DNA from: Astatotilapia calliptera
Taxonomy: Eukaryota; Chordata; Actinopteri; Cichliformes; Cichlidae
Length of the DNA: 64,000 nt
Assembly (NCBI RefSeq): GCF_900246225.1
Contig: NC_039317.1
Location: 72,501 to 136,500 of the forward strand
Direction of reading: 5' to 3'
Both the position numbers and the translations under genes were made by a program. Of the stretch, positions 1 through 35,993 are shown piece after piece. Each line of letters starts with the position of its first letter. The first letter of the stretch is position 1. The notes below the pieces were generated by a model, which saw nothing but the letters and a program-made list of their open reading frames with translations, was not told the DNA's origin and did no database searches.

Positions 1-1190
1 ACACTCAACGATCCTTCTCCTATCGCACTTGGGGCTTGGTACCCAATCTGGCGTCCTGGCTCCCCCTTGCCATAGCATGTGTTTTCTACCTCGTCAGTCT
101 CTACCTGTGAGAGCAGTCTCAGTGACCTCAGTGAGATTGGAGATAGACAAGCTCTCCCCCTCGTCCCCAGACTCTGCTTCCTACATGGAAGACGAAGGAG
201 GTCCTTGAAGCAGTCCTTCCACTGCCTGGCAATGTTTTCTGGCAAAGTCAGCAGCAGTCCACCCGCACTATACACTGTGCAGGCAAAGCATCGCTTTCCC
301 CTCCTGAGTTGCCTGATGGTTTGCCATGATCTCTTCAAGGGTGTCCCGAAAGTCTTTTTCAAGTTCTCTTCCCACACTCTGGTTTTTGCTTTAGCCACTG
401 CCTGAGCTGCGTTCCACTTGGCCTGTCAGTACCTATTGGCTGCCTCCAAAGTCACACAGGCTAACCAAGCCTGATGGGACTCCTCCTTCAGCCTGATGGC
501 TTATTTTATCTCTGGCGTCCACTATTTCATTCGGGTTTACCACCATAACAGACACCAACCACCTTGTGGCCGCAGTTCAGAGAAGCTTCTTGAGCAGCAG
601 AGATGCTGAACATGGTCCCTTTGGACTCAGTGTCCCCAGTCTCCCTCAGAATGCTATCGAACCTCTGACAGAGGTGGACCGCGGACCGGGGCCTCTGCCA
701 GGTGTCCCCAGGGCACCCTCACTATACATTTAGGTGCGCCAGGTCTGTGTCAACCATCCTCTCCTGCCACCTGATACAACTCACCACCAGAGCACCCCGC
801 TCAGGGACTCCAAGAAGGCCAGTACTCGAACGCAAATAAGCTCAGATGACAGTCAGGACATGTTCCCTGATCTGAAGCCGCAGGGAACAAACCCTCTCAT
901 CCCCAAGTAGCTGCGTTAACAGGGTTGGGCCCTGATAACCCTATCCCGATCAGCATGAACTGTTCAGTTGATCGTCTTCTCGTAAGGGTTTTTTGAATCA
1001 GTCTTTGTCTGATCCCTCACCCAGGACCATGTGCCATGGGAGACCCTACCAGGGGGCAAAAGCCCCCAGACAACATAGCCCCTTGGATCTCTGAGACATA
1101 CAAACACCTCCACCATTATAAGGTAGCGATTCACGCAGGGGGTATGACCAGCATTTGTTAAGTTAACCAGTTGGCTGATTGAAAGGCACA
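1..1190 (-). mobile_element. LINE 5' half, decayed (same family as 46973-48347)
   Basis: On the minus strand the translation gives broken but recognisable LINE sequence. Around 964-1191 it reads HGTWSWVRDQTKTDS. Around 100-410 it reads AKAKTRVWEE, KRSWQTIRQLRRGKRC and TVYSAGG, which parallel AEAKTRVWEEFGEAM, TVRRLRRGKRCSTC and TVYSAGGALL of the LINE at 47.7-48.3 kb. Several frameshifts and stops interrupt it. The reverse transcriptase core would lie left of the window. It is a non-LTR retrotransposon of a family common in fish; I do not assign the clade. Confidence 0.75.
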
Positions 1191-1331
1191 TTCCCTAACT
1201 GACTATATTTCTCAGTCTGTCTCTTGCTCCTTCCTCTGGCTACAAATCACCATAAAATGCCATCAGCAGGTTTAGTAGCTGTGTTTATCAAGAGCGTTTT
1301 AATGAACATTTTCAGTTAATAATTTTAAGTA

Positions 1332-3119
1332 CCGTATTTTCACGACCATAAGGCGCACTGTGCTAAAAGGCGCAGTCTCAGTTATGTGTGCCCTTACTGT
1401 ATTTAACACACACATAAGGAGCACTGGACCATAGGGCGCTTACAAGTAGCGTATGCATATTTAAAAATAAAGCGGGAGCAAACCTGAATTCGGTACCTTA
1501 CTCACATTTCTATTGCCGGTAATCGTCATCATCAACAACACACAAGCATACAAGTGTGCATATTTAAAAATAAAGCAGGAGCAAAACTGAGTTTGGTACT
1601 CACATTTTTATCATCAATCAAACCCATCGAAGTCCTCATCCTCTGTGTCTGAATTGAACAGCTGCGCTAAATCTCCATCAAACATGCCAGGTTCACTGTC
1701 TTCACCGTCAGAGTCACTTTCCGTGTCGTGCGGCTCCTCGGAAATGATGCCGGCTTTTGCGAAAGCTTGAACAACAGTGCCAGCAGACATGTTAGCCCAA
1801 GCATCTACAATCCATTGGCAAATTGTGGCGTAACTCGCCCGGCGCTGCCTTCCACTCTTAGTGAAACTGTGGTCTCCATCGGTCATCCATCGCTCCCAGG
1901 CCGCTCGCAGCCTTACTTTGAACGGGCGGTTCACACCGATGTCCAGCGGTTGGAGTTCCTTTGTCAGGCCTCCCGGAATGACAGCAAGCTCACAGTTCAT
2001 TTGCTTCACAAGTTTTTTCACATCGGCTGTGAGATGGGCACGCATAGAGTCACAGATCAACAGCGATGGTGATGCGTGGAAAAAACCACCTGGTCTCCTT
2101 ACATACACCTCCCTCAGCCACTCTTTCATCATTTCCTCATCCATCCAGCCCTTCTCATTTGCCTTAATGATGATTTCTGCTGGAAACTTCTCTTTAGGCA
2201 AAGTCTTTCGCTTAAAAATCACCATAGGCGGCAGTTTCTGTCCATTAGCATGGCAGCCAAGCACAACAGTGAAAGAAGACTTTTCATACCCCGTTGTGCG
2301 TATCGCTACCGTGCTGGTCCCCTTCTCCACAGTGTGACTCACCGGGATGTCAAAAGTGAGCGGGACCTCGTCCATGTTTGTGATGTGGCTGGGCTGGATG
2401 TTTTTGTCACCGATGTGTTTGCTGCAGTAGGAGCGGAAGATGGCCAGCTTTTCCTTATACCGGTAATCCGCTGGAAGTTGCTGCGCTACCGTAGTCCTGG
2501 TCCGGATGGAAAAATGGCACCATTTCATAAAACGAAAGCACCAAGACGGACCTCCTTGGAAATGTTCAATGTTCATCTCTTCAGCTAGTGAAACTGCTTT
2601 TAGCCGAATGGTGACCGTCGAAACGCTTCTCCCGCTCGCTCTTTGCTCGATGATCCACCGCTCGAGTCTTTCCTCCAACTCGGGCCACCTCGCCTTATGT
2701 CCGCGGAAACTCAGCTGCGTTTTCTTGACCTGCCGGAGCTTGTTTTCCAGCTTCCTCCATTTGCGAACCATCGATTCGTTAATCTTAAATTCTCTCGCCG
2801 CTGCTCGATTTCCATGTTCCTCCGCGTAGCTGATGGCCTTCAGTTTAAACTGTGCTTCGTAAGCGTGTCTCTTTGCCATTTTCAGGGTTGTTAAAACAAC
2901 GATGTCCTGCATAATGCACATACCTGTTCTTTTATACAGGTATGTGCGATTGTCCCGGTATATACGATCAACGCCCACACTTCATCCTTTAACGTTCTCA
3001 TGGTGTTCTCTACTACGTCCTCCTTACAACACATAGGGCGCACCGCGCTATAGGGCGCGCCGCACTTTTTGAAGAAAATCTAAGACTTTTAAGTGCGCCT
3101 TATGGTCGTGAAAATACGG
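1332..3119 (-). mobile_element. Complete pogo/Tigger-type DNA transposon
   Basis: The element starts CCGTATTTTCACGACC and ends with its exact inverted complement. The terminal inverted repeats match over 28 of 28 bases. TA dinucleotides flank both ends (1330-1331 and 3120-3121), the target duplication expected for pogo/Tc1/mariner. It is 1,788 bp with one long transposase gene on the minus strand. The perfect ends and uninterrupted gene suggest recent insertion. Confidence 0.93.
1614..2879 (-). CDS. Pogo-type transposase, uninterrupted
   Basis: This 421-residue transposase starts MAKRHAYEAQFKLKAI. Upstream in-frame ATGs up to 2978 exist but add residues with no family similarity. Residues about 5-45 form a psq helix-turn-helix (EHGNRAAAREFKINESMVRK). 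Residues about 55-125 form a CENP-B-type helix-turn-helix. The catalytic domain shows Asp in NMDEVPLTFD, Asp in ICDSMRAH and Asp in LQPLDIGVNRPF, a DDD triad with 35 residues between the second and third. The C-terminus is acidic (ESDSDGEDSE). No stop or frameshift was seen, so it may be active. It lies inside intact inverted repeats, so it is a transposon gene and not a domesticated host gene. Confidence 0.9.
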   Translation of the reverse strand: MAKRHAYEAQFKLKAISYAEEHGNRAAAREFKINESMVRKWRKLENKLRQVKKTQLSFRGHKARWPELEERLERWIIEQRASGRSVSTVTIRLKAVSLAEEMNIEHFQGGPSWCFRFMKWCHFSIRTRTTVAQQLPADYRYKEKLAIFRSYCSKHIGDKNIQPSHITNMDEVPLTFDIPVSHTVEKGTSTVAIRTTGYEKSSFTVVLGCHANGQKLPPMVIFKRKTLPKEKFPAEIIIKANEKGWMDEEMMKEWLREVYVRRPGGFFHASPSLLICDSMRAHLTADVKKLVKQMNCELAVIPGGLTKELQPLDIGVNRPFKVRLRAAWERWMTDGDHSFTKSGRQRRASYATICQWIVDAWANMSAGTVVQAFAKAGIISEEPHDTESDSDGEDSEPGMFDGDLAQLFNSDTEDEDFDGFD

Positions 3120-3699
3120 TAATTAAACTATTCAATTCACTGGATTTTTATTTATACAGCACTGAATCCAGGGTCACTTTTGCAGGAAAATTATGTAAAA
3201 CACTTTATCCAACAACCACGTTATAGAGGTCCATCTCTTTCACTAGCTTTCCAGTAGTGAAAGTCTAGTCAGTTTCTTCATTACTCATGCAAATGATTTA
3301 CTAGGAAGTGGAAAATCACAAGCTTCATCATAAAAACGCTCATGAAACTTCTCTTTGCAGTGTTCTTTGTCAAAGTAAAGGAGAGCACCAATGATGGGTA
3401 TGTGCATCCACACACTCTGATTTCAGTTGTGACTTGTTACCAAAGTAACTCAATCACTTACATTATGGTGGCAAATTCATACATTAGTCAGTTATAACCA
3501 CAGGATCCAAGATTAGACTGCATGAGTAGTTCACCAAGTATACTTTACCTTCAGCTTCATGTTGAAATGGCTACTTGCAATCACTGGAGACTTTTAGGTT
3601 GGAATATTTTCTAATTTCTTAATCAGTGCGTTAGTTTGTAATGGTTCACTTAGCAAATCTTAAATATAAAATGACAGCTTTTTCTTTTCAGTTTGTTTT
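3120..3699. other. Gene-free stretch
   Basis: AT-rich sequence between the pogo element and the diverged direct repeat. I see no exon, repeat end or RNA gene in it. The same holds for 4341-5789. Confidence 0.5.
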
Positions 3700-4340
3700 T
3701 GCATGTTATGCTCTAAAGATGAGTGGAGTATCTAAAGCACAAAGTAATGAAATAACTAGATTATGCAAACTGAAAATATTGTAACTCTTCATTCGGAGGA
3801 GAAAATTGTTCTTTCTGGCATTTTATTATCTGGTTAAGAAACTCTTAAACTTCTTGGAAGTTCACTTCCTCAGTTCAAACACTTTTTGACCTTAGGAGCT
3901 CTCTTAAGGGCTGAGATGCTTTGAATAACTTCTACCCCAGGATTTATTGCTAAAGCTTGAGGGGAAATTCTTTTTCTAATTCTAAGAATTTTGTACTAGA
4001 TTAACATCACTAAGCGCAGTTCTTCATACTAGGAAACTGCGTGATTATAGCCCTTGCTCGTGGAATTCACAGAGGTGATTCCTGGTAATGTGTTCATTTC
4101 TCATTTATTTTTATTGTGATGACATTTTATGCATGATATTATTTAACAATTCTAGGTGTCACCTGTGTCAGATGCTGCCGATAGCCCTGTCAAAAACAAA
4201 ATAGGGTAGAAAAACCTTCACCTTTATTCTGCTGCATTTTTCATATGGTATACATATTATATAAATCCTTGTCTGGCACAGCTTTTTATAGTAAAACTAC
4301 TGATTCACCTGCAAAGGTAATTTACTCCCATACTGTAAGA
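3700..4340. repeat. Diverged direct repeat, copy A (partner 5790-6490)
   Basis: The order of recognisable blocks matches copy B: GAGCAGTTCTT, TTCCTGGTAATG, GACATTTTATG, GTGTCACCTGTGTCAGA, TTTATTCT-CTGCAT. There are many substitutions and small indels. I see no long open frame and no terminal repeats. It may be an old interspersed repeat or a local duplication. Confidence 0.6.
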
Positions 4341-5789
4341 TTGCTTGGACTGCACTCTGAGACCTAAATAAGATTCATTTATGGCTATGGCTTTAATTCA
4401 TCTTAAGTCATCATGAAGTAAATAACTAGAGCAATAAATGTTTTTTCCTCCTTCCTGCTTAAATTCCTGCTTTAATTAAATAAAAAAGTTATGCAATAAA
4501 AATGTACTTTATATAATTATATTCTGTTATAACAGTAGAAAATGTCATGCATAATGTATAATTAGAAAGCTGACACAAGAGCAGTTTGCTTTAATTATCT
4601 AAACACCTTATTTCTGTAAACAAAGGCCTCAGTTCAAGAAATAGAATTGAATTGAAATTGGAGTACAGGGTACAGAAACAGAAATCTATCACCAAATAAC
4701 ATGACATGAAGTGAATTGTCACTTCAAAGAAATGAAGAAATTCAATTTCTGAGAAAATCATACATCTCAAAGCAAGACACGTTAACACACATCAGGCTGG
4801 AAACGATTACAGAACCAAAACATTTGGACCCAACCAGTTCACAGTCAGAGGTTGAATAAACAAATGCAATTCAAGACCATTGTTACACTCGAAAGAAGAG
4901 GTAGACAAACAAAATCGCTCCAAGAAAGAAGACATGATCGTCTTGGAGGCTATATAACTTTTAAGAAGCTAAAAGCATTTGTCACATACTTTAAAAATCG
5001 CTAAACTTCAAGGGTCCATCATAATGAGAACAGGGAACAACCATCCTGTGCAAACTTGACCAGATGACACCTAAACTAGAACTGTCTGATTTGAGAAGCA
5101 TTTCGTTTGGAGACAGTAATAACACTAACCCATGATTGGCCTCAGTGCCATAGATTTGATCTTTATCTTTCTAAGACTGCTCGCTATCACGGATGGAAAT
5201 TGGTTCAGTAAGACAGCAATGCTCAGTATACAAGATATTCCATCAGGAATCCAAGAGGAATAAAGTCAGTGTTTTAGAACAGCCAAGTGCTGACCTTAAT
5301 CCAAGAGAAATGTAGAAAAATGAAGCGAGCAGGTCATTTGAGGAGACCCTCCTCAATCCCAGAGTAAAAGCTTTTAAATTCCTCCAAGCCCAGGTTTAGG
5401 ACTGCCCAGCGGTTACTATGAATGCTAGTTTCAGTTGTGCCTGCACCAGGATGTCTCACCAGATGCTAAAAGCAGATGTTCACATACCTTTGGCCCTCGG
5501 TGATATGGATAATTTTGATATGGTGATGTGGAAATGTCAGACAATTTTCAGCAATGAATAAAAACCACGTCTAAAATATAAGGTGGCGGTGATGCTTTGA
5601 ATCACAATTTTGCAGAAATATTTGAGAAATGTAAAGAAACTTTAAACTTTTTAACAGTATATGTTAGAACAGAAGAGAGCAGGGAATACTATGGCATTAA
5701 AGCAAAGGAGAAGATAACCTGAAAATTATAAAGTCACCAGAGTGCACTTGAACTTTTTACTTAAGTGAGGAAATAAAATATTCACAGTT

Positions 5790-6490
5790 TGCTTTGCTTA
5801 ATTGATGATGGGATTCCCTAAAACTTAAATGCTTATTAGATATGTACTCCTGGCTACATTATATCTTTCTGCCATTTTCTTAACTCCTAAGAAAAACTAA
5901 AAGTCCACTTCCTACCTTTCAGAGCTCTATTACAGACTGAGATACTTTGTGAATCACTTTTAGGCTTACCAGGATTTACTGCTAAATTTAGAAGGAAAAT
6001 TATTCTAATTCTAGGAATTTTCTTAGAATCCATCACTGGGAGCAGTTCTTAGTACTACCTTACAGCCCTGGCTCATGGAATTTGCAACTATAGTTTCTCA
6101 CAAGATAGTTCCTGGTAATGAGCTAATTTCCAATTTCCTTGTAGTGCGGTGACATTTTATGGAGTAAGTAAGCAAAGTTTATTTAATTACCACTTTTTGT
6201 AGACAGCCAGTCATAAAGCGCTGTACATGAAGGTTAAAATAAACAGAATGTTAAGTAACAAAATAGACAATATAAACAATACAAAAGGTTAAATGTAAAT
6301 AAAAATTCAATGATTTTAAAAAAAGTATATTTAGCCATTTTCAGTGTCACCTGTGTCAGAAGCCACTAACAGAAGAAGAAAATCCCAAACTTTTATTCTT
6401 CTGCATGTTTCACATACGCACGATATAAATTCTGGTCTGGTGCAGCTTGTCACAGTTAAACTACTTATTCCCCCTCAGAGCTGCAAAGAT
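5790..6490. repeat. Diverged direct repeat, copy B, interrupted by a short insertion
   Basis: It corresponds block by block to 3700-4340. Between GACATTTTATGG and the next shared block (CAGTGTCACCTGTGTCAGA) lies about 150 bp absent from copy A (roughly 6165-6330). This includes AAGCGCTGTACATGAAGG and an A-rich stretch, and looks like a small retroposon tail. Confidence 0.55.
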
Positions 6491-6689
6491 TCCAGTGTAC
6501 TGTAGTTTGTACTGTAATCTACTTGCATTTATTTAGTGTTTTTCTAGTCTTACTGACCATTGCTAAAGACTGAAAATCACATTTTAATCAGCACATTTTT
6601 TTATTTTAATTGTTTTACTTAATTCTACACACTTTAAGCATGTGACATCACATTTATAGCCAATTTAGAAAGACAAATCTACATATTGT

Positions 6690-6815
6690 GCATATTTTTG
6701 GACTGTGGATGGAAGCTCGAGTACTCGGAAGAAAGCCACATAGTCACAGGCAGAACATGCAAACTCCACACAGACAGGCCCCAGTCAGGCTTTAGGACTC
6801 TTCCTGCAGTGGGGC
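6690..6815. repeat. Old interspersed repeat (GAACATGCAAACTCCACACAG type)
   Basis: GAACATGCAAACTCCACACA followed by GACAGGCCCCAGTCAGG is a widespread vertebrate non-LTR 3'-end repeat. A second, more decayed copy lies at about 14330-14600. It has no coding capacity. Confidence 0.55.
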
Positions 6816-6949
6816 ACTCCACCAATAATGGAGAAAATATGATGGGGTTTAGCAAATACATGTACAGCCAGTATGATAGGTGCCAAGACAGGAATGATGG
6901 TACTGCATAAGTCAGGAGTGGCAGAGAAATATGTGAGGGTGGTGCAAGA

Positions 6950-7320
6950 CATGTATGAGGACAGCGAGACAATGTGAGGGTGTGGTAGGAATGAGAGGTG
7001 GGTTAAAGGTGGGGTTGGAATTATATCAGGAATCTCCTCTGAGTCACTCCTTAGGAAGGCTGGCTCTGTGGTCGACAGTGGCAGAGAAGAGGACACCAAA
7101 GAAACTGATGGAAATTATGGGCAATGCTGGGCATCCTCTGCATATGGTCATAATAAACAACCAGAGGAGTCTGTTCAGTGACAGGTTGCTTCTCCCAAAG
7201 TCTACTACCAACATACTTAAAAACTCCTTTGTCCCACACGCCATCAAACTGTTTACCTCCTCACTGGAGGGGAGGGGGACAGGAGGACAAAGGAGGGCGG
7301 GGACAACTAAGCTGTAGAGT
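6950..7320 (+). mobile_element. LINE (L2-like) C-terminal fragment
   Basis: The plus-strand frame reads AEKRTPKKLMEIMGNAGHP, LHMVIINNQRSLFSDRLL, then FVPHAIKLFTS. This is the degenerate end of an L2/CR1-type ORF2, in which AHPLH...RSSFSNRL is typical. No reverse transcriptase core is present, and the fragment ends near the TAG at 7315. Confidence 0.55.
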
Positions 7321-7574
7321 TTGCACAACCAAACACTAAATAAGAACTAATCACTGTGCAGTGGACTGAAAAAATGTGCAGAAAATCTGAAAAAATACTA
7401 AATCAACACTTTAAGTCAACTTTGAATATTATGCCTGAGTCATTTTATGAATGTGTTTCAGCATTGCATTTCAGCCGGTGTTGTTGGGGATCTTCTCAAA
7501 TTTGTATGAATTATGAGTGCAGAAGAGTGAAGTCAGATTTTGATCCATCATGCATTACTGCCTGGTAAACATTG

Positions 7575-7900
7575 TTTTTCCAACTGCTCTTTTGTCAGCA
7601 TGACAGTGATCCCAAACACACCACAAATACAGAGAAAGCATAACTGAAGAGAAACATGCACGATGGAGCTCTACAAGCGATCTCCCCAAAGACCAACCTC
7701 AACACCATCGAACCAGTGTGGAATCGTTTTGACGAAGAACAGAACAAAACGACGTCATGTGTCAAAGAAGAGCTTTGAATGTCTCTCAGGAAGCCCGGAG
7801 AACGATTTCTGAAGACTACTCACATAAATTACAGTAAATTACACAAAGCTTGGTTGAGGTAGTTCAAGCTATGTTGAAGAATACAGCCGGTCGTACTAAA
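7575..7900 (+). pseudogene. Tc1-type transposase remnant
   Basis: The segment starts with CAGCATGACAGTGATCCCAAACACACC, giving QHDSDPKHT, the second catalytic block of Tc1 transposases. A degenerate SPKTNLNTIEPVWN, the third block, follows, then the usual C-terminal end. The element has stops and frameshifts and no clear inverted repeats. Confidence 0.6.
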
Positions 7901-7971
7901 CATTGACTTTTAAACTTTGTTGCCACAAACTCTGTTTTTGTATTCTATACAATATATCCCTGAATATTTGT

Positions 7972-8112
7972 GCATCCATCCATCTTCTTCCGCTTATCTG
8001 GGGCCAGGTCGTGGGGGCAGCAGCCCACGCATAGAAGCACAGACCTCCCTCCTCCAGCTTGTCCAGGGGAACACCAAGGACTTCCCAGGCCAGCCAAGAG
8101 ATATAATATATG
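7972..8112 (-). mobile_element. LINE 3'-end fragment (same family as 46973-48347)
   Basis: CATCCATCCATCTTCTTCCGC, GGTCGTGGGGGCAGCAGCC and CTCCAGCTTGTCC match the reverse-oriented 3' end at 46973-47130, including the ATCC tandem tail. Only the last 140 bp is present, a typical 5'-truncated insertion. Confidence 0.75.
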
Positions 8113-8869
8113 TCCATATATGTATATGTGCATGTTTCAATAAGTTGCTGAAAGTATTTCCCATTTTCCTGGCTAAATATAAAGACTTGAGACTTTTGCA
8201 CAATGTCATAGATCAGTGATCAACAAACAAAAACAAATTCCACTGGAAATGGTCAGGTACAAGGACGGTCAGGTACTGGACTGAAAACAAGTGAAAAAGC
8301 AATATCGTTGTTTTTTCAAAGTTGACCTTTACTCTAAAAGCTGCAAGGTCTGGTTGCTTGGAAACAAAAACTAAACAGAAAAGAGCAGTTTCAGAATTTT
8401 CCACAGGACTGTACATGCATAAATATCCGTCACACAGCGATACCGTCCGGTTTCTCTCCTAGCTGTTCCATACTTACCTATTAATTTCTTAATAATAAGA
8501 GGGTAAAAATGCACTCTTTGGAATTTCAATGTAGTGGTAATATCATAATAATGATCATTGCATTTACTGTGTTCATGGAAAAACAAGTGAAAAATCACCT
8601 TGACTGGTGAACTAATGCATCCACTCTATAACTGATCTTCATCACCATCGTTGAGCTCAGAAAGCCGTTCTTCCAATCCGATACCTTAGAGCGGGGCTGG
8701 CCCACCGAAGTATCCAAACTGGTCCACTGGATATCTTTGGAAAAACTGGGAATTTCAGACAAGAAGGGCATAAATATTAGACCTGTAAGTCTTCTTTCGG
8801 ACAGAGTAAGTAACAGACAGATAATTCATTGACTTATGAATTATGACTGTTTTCCTCTCCTGAGTTAGT

Positions 8870-9895
8870 TTGCCAGAATCTCATCCAGGACGACTGCTGT
8901 GGTACCGGCCTGCTTCAAATCCACCTCCATCGTCCCGATACCCAAAAACTCCAACCCATCAAGCCTCAATGACTACCGCCCAGTAGCACTCACCCCCATC
9001 GTCACAAAGTGCTGAGAGCAGCTGGTCAACAACACCTACGCCAGAATGCTGTTTATAGACTTCAGCTCAGCGTTCAATACAATCCTCCCCTCACAACTCA
9101 TCAGGAAACTGACAGGCCTGGGCATCAGTACTCTCATCTGCAAATGGTTACTGGACTTCCTGACCAACCGGCCCCAACATGTCCGGCTGGATAACCGCTG
9201 CTCATCTACCATCACAATGAACAGTGTACCATAAGGCTGTGTGACGAGCCCTTTCCTCTACTCCCTCTTCACCCACGACTGCAGACCTGCTGATGGTTCC
9301 AACACCATCATTAAGTTTGCAGATGACACCACGGTGATTGGCCTCATCAATGACGAAGATGAGGCTTAGAAATGTGCTTAGAAATTTCCTCCTGCACCTC
9401 ACCTCCATCATCAATAAAATCATCCATTTCTGAGTCATACTCATCTTCCTCATCCTCATATTTCCTCTTGTATGCAACACCGAGAAGACCAAGGAGCTCA
9501 TCGTGGACTACAGGAGGAATGCTGACCCACATCCACCCATCCACATTAAGGGGACGGCTGTGGAGCGTGTGAGCAGCTTCAAGTTCCTGGGAGTCCACAT
9601 CACATTTCTGTATAGTTTTCATATTTATATCCTTTTCATAGTCTGTACATAGCTTCTACACCACTACAGCCTGTACATACTTACAGTTATAGCATATTCA
9701 TAACTTCCTACTGTGTACACTATTACATACCATAATAGACCCATTTCTGTAATGTATTTATATATCTATACTATTGCTAATATATATTTGTAATATATCT
9801 ATATCATGGCTAAAGCACTTTTGGATAGATGCGAACTGCATTTCTTTGCCTTGTACTTGTGACACGTGCAATGACAATAAAAAATTCAAAAGCAT
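8870..9895 (+). mobile_element. L2-type LINE fragment with RT motifs, internally rearranged
   Basis: Plus-strand frames give MLFIDFSSAFNTILP, LTGLGISTLICKWLLDFL and IIKFADDTTVIG, the classic FADD active-site motif of L2/CR1-like reverse transcriptases. Further on come NTEKTKELIVDYRRN and VERVSSFKFLGVHI. The 3' end (GTGCAATGACAATAAA) is at about 9885. Between the FADD block and NTEKTKE, about 100 bp of LINE sequence is replaced by an unrelated acidic coding scrap (9371-9472). Confidence 0.8.
9371..9472 (-). pseudogene. SPT2 (SPTY2D1)-like coding scrap inside the LINE
   Basis: On the minus strand 34 codons are open. They contain DEYDSEMDDFIDDG and QEEISKHI, which strongly resemble the conserved C-terminal segment of vertebrate SPT2, a histone-binding chromatin protein with an EYDSEM-DFI-D motif before QEEISKHI. 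The flanking sequence is LINE on the opposite strand. The scrap has no splice signals or start of its own. I infer a captured or patched piece of host coding sequence; the identification is from memory of the family. Confidence 0.6.
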
Positions 9896-10139
9896 CATAA
9901 AATTCCTCTCACACCACAATTTTGCTTTAGCAACTGATACCTAAGAGGTATCTAGTACAAATACGTCCAGTTTCCTGTGCACATCAAAGTGATGTGTAAC
10001 TTTCTAATAAAAACACTTAAAACTAAGGTTTCACTGCTAAAAAGCAGCTTCAGCTCAAAGTGTGCAATATGCTGTTGAAACTTGTGCATTCTGCCTGCAG
10101 ATTAGATTTTTTTAAAAGCTGCTTTCAGCTATTTGTTGT

Positions 10140-10258
10140 GGTTTGGCAGAGTTTTATATGAGACGCCCTTCCTACCACAACACCTGGGGCTGGAATCAAA
10201 CCACTGACTCTTTGCCTGTTAGGCAAATGTGCAAACCACTACAATATGGAGTCACACG
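10140..10258. repeat. Possible tRNA-derived SINE relic, reverse orientation
   Basis: GCTGGAATCAAACCACTGACTC resembles a reversed B box (GGTTCGAATCC) with the text around it typical of old SINEs. The A box is poor. Weakly supported. Confidence 0.3.
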
Positions 10259-11194
10259 TGTGTTATTCCTGTGTTAATAACTAACCACTTTAGTAGCACT
10301 TAAAAAAATAATAATAAGGCCACTAAGTCACATCTCTGCTGCTGTAGCTGACGAGTGTTTCGTGCTGTGGAGAGGTTGAGTCCCACAGCAGACGAGTGAA
10401 AAAAGTGTCAGTTTTGCTTTTCTTGTGTGACTTGAGCCCACGTGTGAAACTGTTGGAATAAACTACTGTTGTGCTCACACATGAGATGTTGATGAAACGT
10501 TACAGAAGATCTTTTCATTTAACATCTTTTGTCACCCCTGACATGGCGCGAGCTGTGACTGTCTCCACACGATGATGAAGCAGTGTGTTTGAGTTTTCGC
10601 TCACACACACTAAACACTGGGTTCATCTAGACACGCATGCTCCACCATGTTTCAGCTGAGGCGTCTTTCCAATCACTTCAGCTGAAACAGTTTAACTAAG
10701 CACACAGAGCAATGCTGTTAACAAGTCTCCTGTCTGCAATGACCTGAGTGGATTTTTTTACAATTTCTTGTAGCGCTTAGTTTATTGGCCTGTGGCTTTG
10801 AACTTTGCCCACAATGCTGGAGCTTTAAGGCAGTAACAGGACTCTGTTTGTACATCCTGCTTGTTCCCACTGTGCGGTAAGAGGAATCAGAAGTGGCTTG
10901 TTAACACATTAAGCTGTCAGTAAGTCTCTGTTGTCTTCAAACACTATGTTAGTCACCAACAGCTAAGCCAAAGGGAAGAGGACACACTTTATTTATCTGT
11001 TCTGCCCCTGCCTTTTGTTGCTTGGCCTCTGTGACTGGTTTACACAATCTCTGTGTGTTCGTGCCTGTATGACGCAAAGAGAGAGTGTGTATTTATCCTA
11101 AATATTCATGCACAGCTCTTCTCGCTGCATTTTGTATTCACAATGAAATATTCTCCCTGAGTGGACTGAAGTTGTTTACACTAAGCCCTCAGTC

Positions 11195-11239
11195 TGTGTG
11201 TGTGTGTGTGGGGGGGGGGGGGGCGGGGGGGGGGGGGGG
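11195..11239 (+). repeat. TG microsatellite followed by a near-pure G run
   Basis: About 8 TG units pass into roughly 28 G residues broken by one C. The run ends 38 bp before the acceptor of the first visible PDE9A exon. Such runs are prone to length error in sequencing and replication. Confidence 0.85.
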
Positions 11240-11277
11240 TAGTACGTAACACCGCTCCATGCCTACTCTCTCTTCAG

Positions 11278-35559
<24,282 letters not shown>

Positions 35560-35993
35560 AAAGTTCTGAAAAGGTAGGAACCAAACACAAGTGTTTTCTG
35601 CAATGTTTCAGTCAGACTATGCATGAACCGCTTTCTTTGTGATCCGTGTTTCAGGACCAGTGAGCACAGAGCACAAGTACAGTGGAATAATGAGATGTGT
35701 TGTTCCACTGGGAGCTGTAAGACCTTCCATCACCCTGTCCACTCCTCACATGGAGCAGCATGAAGGGTGTTGTCGTTTCCAGTGTGCCACAGGAAGATGA
35801 TGGCCGATGTTTAAGAGCAGCTTCTTAAGCTGCTACAGGACTTGAGGACCAGAGGGACTCTGAATTGAGTGGTTTTAGCTGAATGCTAGCATTCGAATAC
35901 CACAGACTACTTCAGTGAACAATATTTAGATATAATTTGTGTATTGTGTTTGTTTTTACATATTTTTATTGGCTTTTGTTATTTTATACAAAA

